Below the pieces are notes generated by a model that was not told the origin of the DNA, made no database searches, and saw only the letters and a program-made list of their open reading frames with translations. A DNA stretch of 8,751 nucleotides from Streptomyces sp. NRRL WC-3549 (GTDB lineage: Bacteria; Actinomycetota; Actinomycetes; Streptomycetales; Streptomycetaceae): the NCBI RefSeq assembly GCF_000721935.1, contig NZ_KL585394.1, positions 64,950 through 73,700 of the forward strand. The letters run 5' to 3'. The first letter of the stretch is position 1. Each line of letters begins with the position of its first letter. The translations under genes were made by a program, and so were the position numbers. This document shows, one piece after another, positions 5,754 to 8,751 of this stretch.

Positions 5754-6506
5754 CTACCTGACCGGCAGGTGGTAGGCGATCCGGTACCGGTCGGCGGGGA
5801 CCACCACGTCGGCCGTCTCCACGGCTCGCCCCGAGGCGTAATACGTACGCCCGATGACCATCACGACATGCCCCGGCACACCGCCGAGCGCCAGGAGCTC
5901 CTCCGCCAGCCCGGGGCGCGCGCCGACCTCTTCGGCGACGTTGTCCACGACGACACCGATGGCCGCCATCCGGTCGACCACACCGCAGCCGCCGAGCGGG
6001 CCCTCCTCCGGCAGCATCACGGGTGAGCGGCCGGTGACGGCCAACGGCTCCCAGGAGGTGGAGAGCATCATCGGCTCGCCCGCCTCACGGTAGAGGTACC
6101 GCGTCCGCATCACCCGGTCGCCGGGCTCGATGCCGAGGCGGCCCGCGATCTCCGGACCGGCCTCCTCCTGCTCACTGCGCGACTCCCACGTGCCCCGCGC
6201 GCCCTCCGCCGTCTGTTCCTGCCGGAAGGGGTCGACACCCCCCTCCCTGCGGTAGCCGGAGCGGGCGATCCGCCGCGGGACCGGACGCTCGCGCACATAG
6301 GTGCCCGACCCGGAACGCCCCTCGACGAGCCCTTCGGCCATCAGCACCTTCCGCGCCTCCAGGGCGACGGTGTCCGAGACCCCGTACTCCTGGCGGATGC
6401 GTGCCTGCGACGGCAGCCGTGTATGGGGCGGCAGCGCGCCGTTGACGATCTTCTCCCTGAGATCGCTCGCCACGCGCAGATAGGCGGGCTGCTCACCGAA
6501 AGGCAC
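5754..6506 (-). CDS. GntR-family transcriptional regulator with UTRA domain (HutC type)
   Basis: The 250-residue product has an N-terminal winged helix-turn-helix (about 6-74: PAYLRVASDLREKIVNG, LPSQARIRQEYGVSDTVALEARKVL, then the wing EGLVEGRSGSGTYVRERP). A C-terminal UTRA effector-binding domain follows (about 100-245: RTRYLYREAGEPMMLSTSWEP, EEVGARPGLAEELLALGG, TYYASGRAVETADVVVPADRYRIAYHLPVR). Length and order fit the HutC/UTRA subfamily, whose members usually repress transport or catabolic genes and release DNA on binding a small ligand. I chose GTG at 6504-6506 because GGGAG lies six bases upstream and the protein then begins PFGEQPAYLR as in its relatives; an in-frame extension to 6566 has no domain content. 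It is divergent from the GH65 gene with 289 bp between starts, containing several inverted repeats suited to its own or shared control. Confidence 0.93.
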   Translation of the reverse strand: MPFGEQPAYLRVASDLREKIVNGALPPHTRLPSQARIRQEYGVSDTVALEARKVLMAEGLVEGRSGSGTYVRERPVPRRIARSGYRREGGVDPFRQEQTAEGARGTWESRSEQEEAGPEIAGRLGIEPGDRVMRTRYLYREAGEPMMLSTSWEPLAVTGRSPVMLPEEGPLGGCGVVDRMAAIGVVVDNVAEEVGARPGLAEELLALGGVPGHVVMVIGRTYYASGRAVETADVVVPADRYRIAYHLPVR

Positions 6507-6544
6507 AGGCCACTCCCAACAGTTGACGGACAGCAACAGAGTGA

Positions 6545-6557
6545 CAACCCTCGGTTG
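6545..6557 (-). promoter_or_regulatory. Inverted repeat in the GntR promoter region
   Basis: CAACC-CTC-GGTTG is a perfect 5-bp-arm inverted repeat 39 bp upstream of the GntR start. On the minus strand it sits between TTGCTT (6566-6561, possible -35) and CACTCT (6543-6538, possible -10), a spacing of 17. The placement suits autoregulation, but both hexamers are weak matches. Confidence 0.3.
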
Positions 6558-6614
6558 GGCAAGCAAGCGCGGGCCAGAGTTTCACCCGAAGTGATGATTT
6601 CGCGCCGACCAGCG

Positions 6615-6642
6615 CATACCCGGCGAGCAAACGCCAGGTATG
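6615..6642. promoter_or_regulatory. 28-bp inverted repeat, candidate operator in the GntR-GH65 divergent region
   Basis: CATACCCGGCG (6615-6625) and CGCCAGGTATG (6632-6642) are 11-bp arms matching at 10 positions around a 6-nt spacer AGCAAA. It lies 109 bp upstream of the GntR start and 153 bp upstream of the GH65 start. The lower GC content and two-fold symmetry suggest a dimeric-regulator site; which protein binds is not known. Confidence 0.5.
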
Positions 6643-6666
6643 GACCACCCATCGGTCCAGACCAGC
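6641..6666. promoter_or_regulatory. TGGACC-N7-GGTCCA repeat overlapping a HutC/DasR-like site
   Basis: TGGACC (6641-6646) and GGTCCA (6654-6659) are a perfect inverted pair with a 7-nt spacer. Overlapping it, the minus strand of 6666-6651 reads GCTGGTCTGGACCGAT. From memory this matches the DasR-site consensus ACTGGTCTAGACCACT at 12 of 16 bases, and its core GTCTGGAC is one change from the HutC-type GTNTANAC. It could be the operator of the adjacent UTRA regulator or of a sugar regulator; this is inference. Confidence 0.35.
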
Positions 6667-6715
6667 AGCCGCGCCGCTCCTCTCCGCATCCCTGCGTCAC
6701 GGCGGACTGCCCGCC

Positions 6716-6754
6716 GCGCGCGGGACGGCCGACCGCGGGCGCCGTCCCGCGCGC
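6716..6754. repeat. Perfect 14-bp inverted repeat upstream of the GH65 gene
   Basis: GCGCGCGGGACGGC (6716-6729) and GCCGTCCCGCGCGC (6741-6754) are exact reverse complements around an 11-nt spacer. It lies upstream of the likely GH65 promoter, so it would not be in that mRNA. It may stop antisense or upstream transcription, or serve as a protein site. Confidence 0.6.
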
Positions 6755-6762
6755 CGTAACCG

Positions 6763-6779
6763 CACCGGCGCCGCCGGTG
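6763..6779 (+). promoter_or_regulatory. Inverted repeat just before the GH65 -10 element
   Basis: CACCGGC-GCC-GCCGGTG is a perfect 7-bp-arm inverted repeat ending four bases before the candidate -10 TACCTT at 6784. It occupies the -10/-35 spacer and part of the -35 area, a place where a repressor would block RNA polymerase. Confidence 0.4.
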
Positions 6780-6783
6780 TCCC

Positions 6784-6789
6784 TACCTT
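6784..6789 (+). promoter_or_regulatory. Candidate -10 element for leaderless GH65 transcription
   Basis: TACCTT (TANNNT form) is followed by six bases and then the GTG start at 6796. No Shine-Dalgarno sequence lies before that GTG. This arrangement is typical of leaderless actinomycete genes, where transcription begins at or next to the start codon. No convincing -35 box is visible. Confidence 0.45.
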
Positions 6790-6795
6790 CGTACG

Positions 6796-8751
6796 GTGAG
6801 CCTCACGCGCATCCCTCTCCTCGCGTCCCTGGTCGCGGCCGTGCTGGTCGCGCCCCTGCCTCCGCTCGCCCACGCCTCCCCGGGCGCCCCGCTGACCCCG
6901 GTGTGCGGCCCGTCGGACACCTCGGGCGCGGCCGGGGAGGAGGACCCGTCCTGGGCGCCGGCGTCCACCGTCTTCGGGGAGGCCGGCGGCTACGACCCGT
7001 ACGTCGGCAACGGCTACCTGGGCCACCGCGTTCCCGCCGCCGGAGCCGGGTACGCGGCGACCGGGCAGAAGACGGGCTGGCCCCTCTACACCCCGCGCTA
7101 CGACGGCGCCTTCGTCGCCGGCCTCTTCGGGCGCGAGCCGGACCTCGCCGGGGGGCGCGAGGTGATCGCCGCCCTGCCGAGCTGGACCACCCTGGACGTC
7201 CGCGTCGGCTGACGGCCGCGCCACCGATCTGACGTACGAGGTCCTCGCCGACCGCTCCGATGTACACACCGGTGCGGTACGCCTGCGGATGACTCCGCGC
7301 TGGAGCGGAACGGCGACCGTCACGGGGCGTCTGGACGAGAGGGGCGCACGCCGGCTCACCCTCGCGGACGACGGCACCTTCACCACCACCGGCACGGGCA
7401 CGAAGGGAGCGATCGCCCAGGCGGGCAGCGGCGAGGGCGTCCACACCGTCCGGGTCTCCGGCGGGCGCTCGTACACCTTCGAGAAGTACGTCGGCGTCGA
7501 CACCGGCCTCACCTCCCGTGCTCCCCTGGCGTCCGCCCGGGCCGCCGCCCGCCGGGCGGAGCGGCGAGGCTGGTCCGGGGTGCTCGCGGACAACGCGGAT
7601 GCCTGGCGTACGGCCTGGTCCGCCGACATCTCCGTACCGGGCAGCACGGACCTCACCGCCTGGCTGCGTGCCGCACAGTACGGGCTGCTCGCCAACGCCC
7701 GCCCCGGGTCGTCGGACAGCCTCGCGCCGGCCGGGCTCACCAGCGACAACTACGCGGGCATGGTCTTCTGGGACGCCGAGACCTGGATGTACCCGGGGCT
7801 GCTCGCCACCCGTCCCGAGCTGGCGCGCTCGGTGGTCGAGTACCGCTACCGCACCCGGCACGCGGCCCGCGCCAACGCCGAACAGCTCGGCTACCAAGGC
7901 CTGTTCTTCCCGTGGACCAGCGCGAGCCGGGGCCGGCTCGACACCGAGTGCCAGAGCTGGGACCCGCCGCACTGCCTGACCCAGAACCACCTCCAGGGCG
8001 ATGTGTCGCTCGCCGTCTGGCAGTACTACCTGGCCACCGGCGACCGCGACTGGCTGGCGGGGCGCGGCTGGCCGCTGCTGAAGGGCATCGCCGAGTTCTG
8101 GGAGTCGCGGGCCACCGCGAACCCGGACGGCGGCTACTCGGTGAGGAACGTCGCGGGCCCCGACGAGTACAGCAACGGCGTCGACGACGGGGTCTTCACC
8201 AACGCGGTCGCCTCCCTCGCCCTGCGCAACGCCACCCGCGCCGCCCAGCTCCTCGGGGAGAGCGCCCCCGCCGGGTGGACCAGGGTCGCGGACGGGCTGC
8301 GCATCCCGTACGACGCGGAGCAGAAACTCTTCCTCCAGTACGCCGGGTACCACGGCTCGACCATCAAGCAGGCCGACACCGTGCTGCTGACGTACCCCCT
8401 GGAATGGCCGATGGAGGACGGTGCCGCCGCCGCGACCCTCGGCTTCTACGCCGCCCGCACCGATCCGGACGGGCCCGCGATGACGGACTCGGTGCACGCG
8501 ATCGACGCGGCGGCCATCGGGGAGCCGGGCTGCTCCACGTACACGTATCTCCAGCGCTCCGTACGTCCGTTCACGCGCGGCCCCTACCACCTCTTCTCCG
8601 AGGCGCGCGGGGAGAAGTCCGGTGCGCAGGACCCGCTCTCCGGCTTCCCCGCCGAGGACTTCCTGACCGGCAAGGGCGGGTTCCTCCAGGTCTTCACGCA
8701 CGGCCTGACCGGGCTGCGGCTGCGCGAGGACGGGGTGCGGCTGGACCCGTT
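6796..8751 (+). pseudogene. Secreted GH65 glycoside hydrolase (acid-trehalase-like), frame-disrupted and 3'-truncated by the window
   Basis: Frame 1 (6796-7212) encodes a signal peptide (Arg-5, hydrophobic core, probable cut after AHA near residue 27) and the start of a GH65 N-terminal domain (GGYDPYVGNGYLGHRVP, GWPLYTPRYDGAFVAGLFGR, IAALPSWTTLDVRVG), then stops at TGA 7210-7212. Frame 2 then continues open from about 7205 to the window end: ADGRATDLTYEVLADRSDVHTGAVRL, the catalytic (alpha/alpha)6 region with SDNYAGMVFWDAETWMYPG, and AGPDEYSNGVDDGVFTNAV, whose Glu in GPDE is the expected general acid. These motifs resemble acid trehalases (ATH1 type) more than cytoplasmic GH65 phosphorylases. 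Relatives carry, as I recall, some tens of residues between the two parts (a YRQ-containing strand region), absent here. A deletion whose size leaves remainder 2 on division by 3 would explain both the gap and the frame change. Assembly error is possible. The 3' end is outside the window. Confidence 0.78.

Noticed and set aside
5022..6026. Long plus-strand open frame of 334 codons
   Set aside because: It crosses tandem repeats and runs antisense through the GntR gene. Composition is Pro/Arg/Gly biased, with no motif and no ribosome site; it is a GC-rich artefact.
6803..8701. Minus-strand 632-codon open frame opposite the GH65 gene
   Set aside because: It is a classic high-GC antisense shadow; the plus strand carries unmistakable GH65 motifs.

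Overview
The window looks like a draft-assembly fragment of a Streptomyces-type actinomycete chromosome. Base composition is very GC-rich, third codon positions are almost all G or C, GTG starts are common, and the gene content is typical of the genus: a TPM-domain protein with a glycine-rich tail, a PAS-PAS-GAF-SpoIIE-HATPase phosphatase, a stand-alone HATPase 'anti-sigma-like' protein, a 60-residue SPOR-type protein, a GntR/UTRA regulator and a secreted GH65 enzyme. The first 17 bases are not genomic. They are the Tn5/Nextera mosaic-end adapter, so the window starts at an untrimmed contig end.

Layout. 18-397 (+) is the C-terminal end of a TPM-domain protein. It converges on a minus-strand cluster: a VOC/glyoxalase-like protein (477-827), an 862-residue SpoIIE-family phosphatase (891-3479), a 142-residue ATP-binding protein (3638-4066), a NUDIX hydrolase (4204-4605) and a SPOR-type small protein (4759-4941). 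An 812-bp stretch (4942-5753) has no convincing gene but holds a perfect 34-bp palindrome, a diverged extra half-copy of it, a 28-bp imperfect palindrome and a 14-bp x 4 tandem repeat. A GntR/HutC-type regulator (5754-6506, minus) is followed by a 289-bp divergent region packed with inverted repeats. From 6796 to the window end runs a secreted GH65 (acid-trehalase-like) gene, broken by an apparent internal deletion/frameshift at about 7205-7212 and truncated by the window edge.

How the genes may work together. The phosphatase and the ATP-binding protein share closely related HATPase modules, with near-identical DNA at their 3' ends, and fit a partner-switching (anti-sigma/anti-anti-sigma) signalling pair. 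The GntR regulator is divergent from the GH65 gene and probably acts on the shared intergenic operators. The damaged GH65 gene, if truly broken, would leave that regulator without this local target.

No CRISPR array, phage, IS element, tRNA or rRNA was seen. Nothing here is clearly a new biological system. The most interesting non-coding signals are the 34-bp palindrome with its diverged copy, the nest of inverted repeats before the GH65 gene, and a possible alternative-fold leader in front of the ATP-binding gene.
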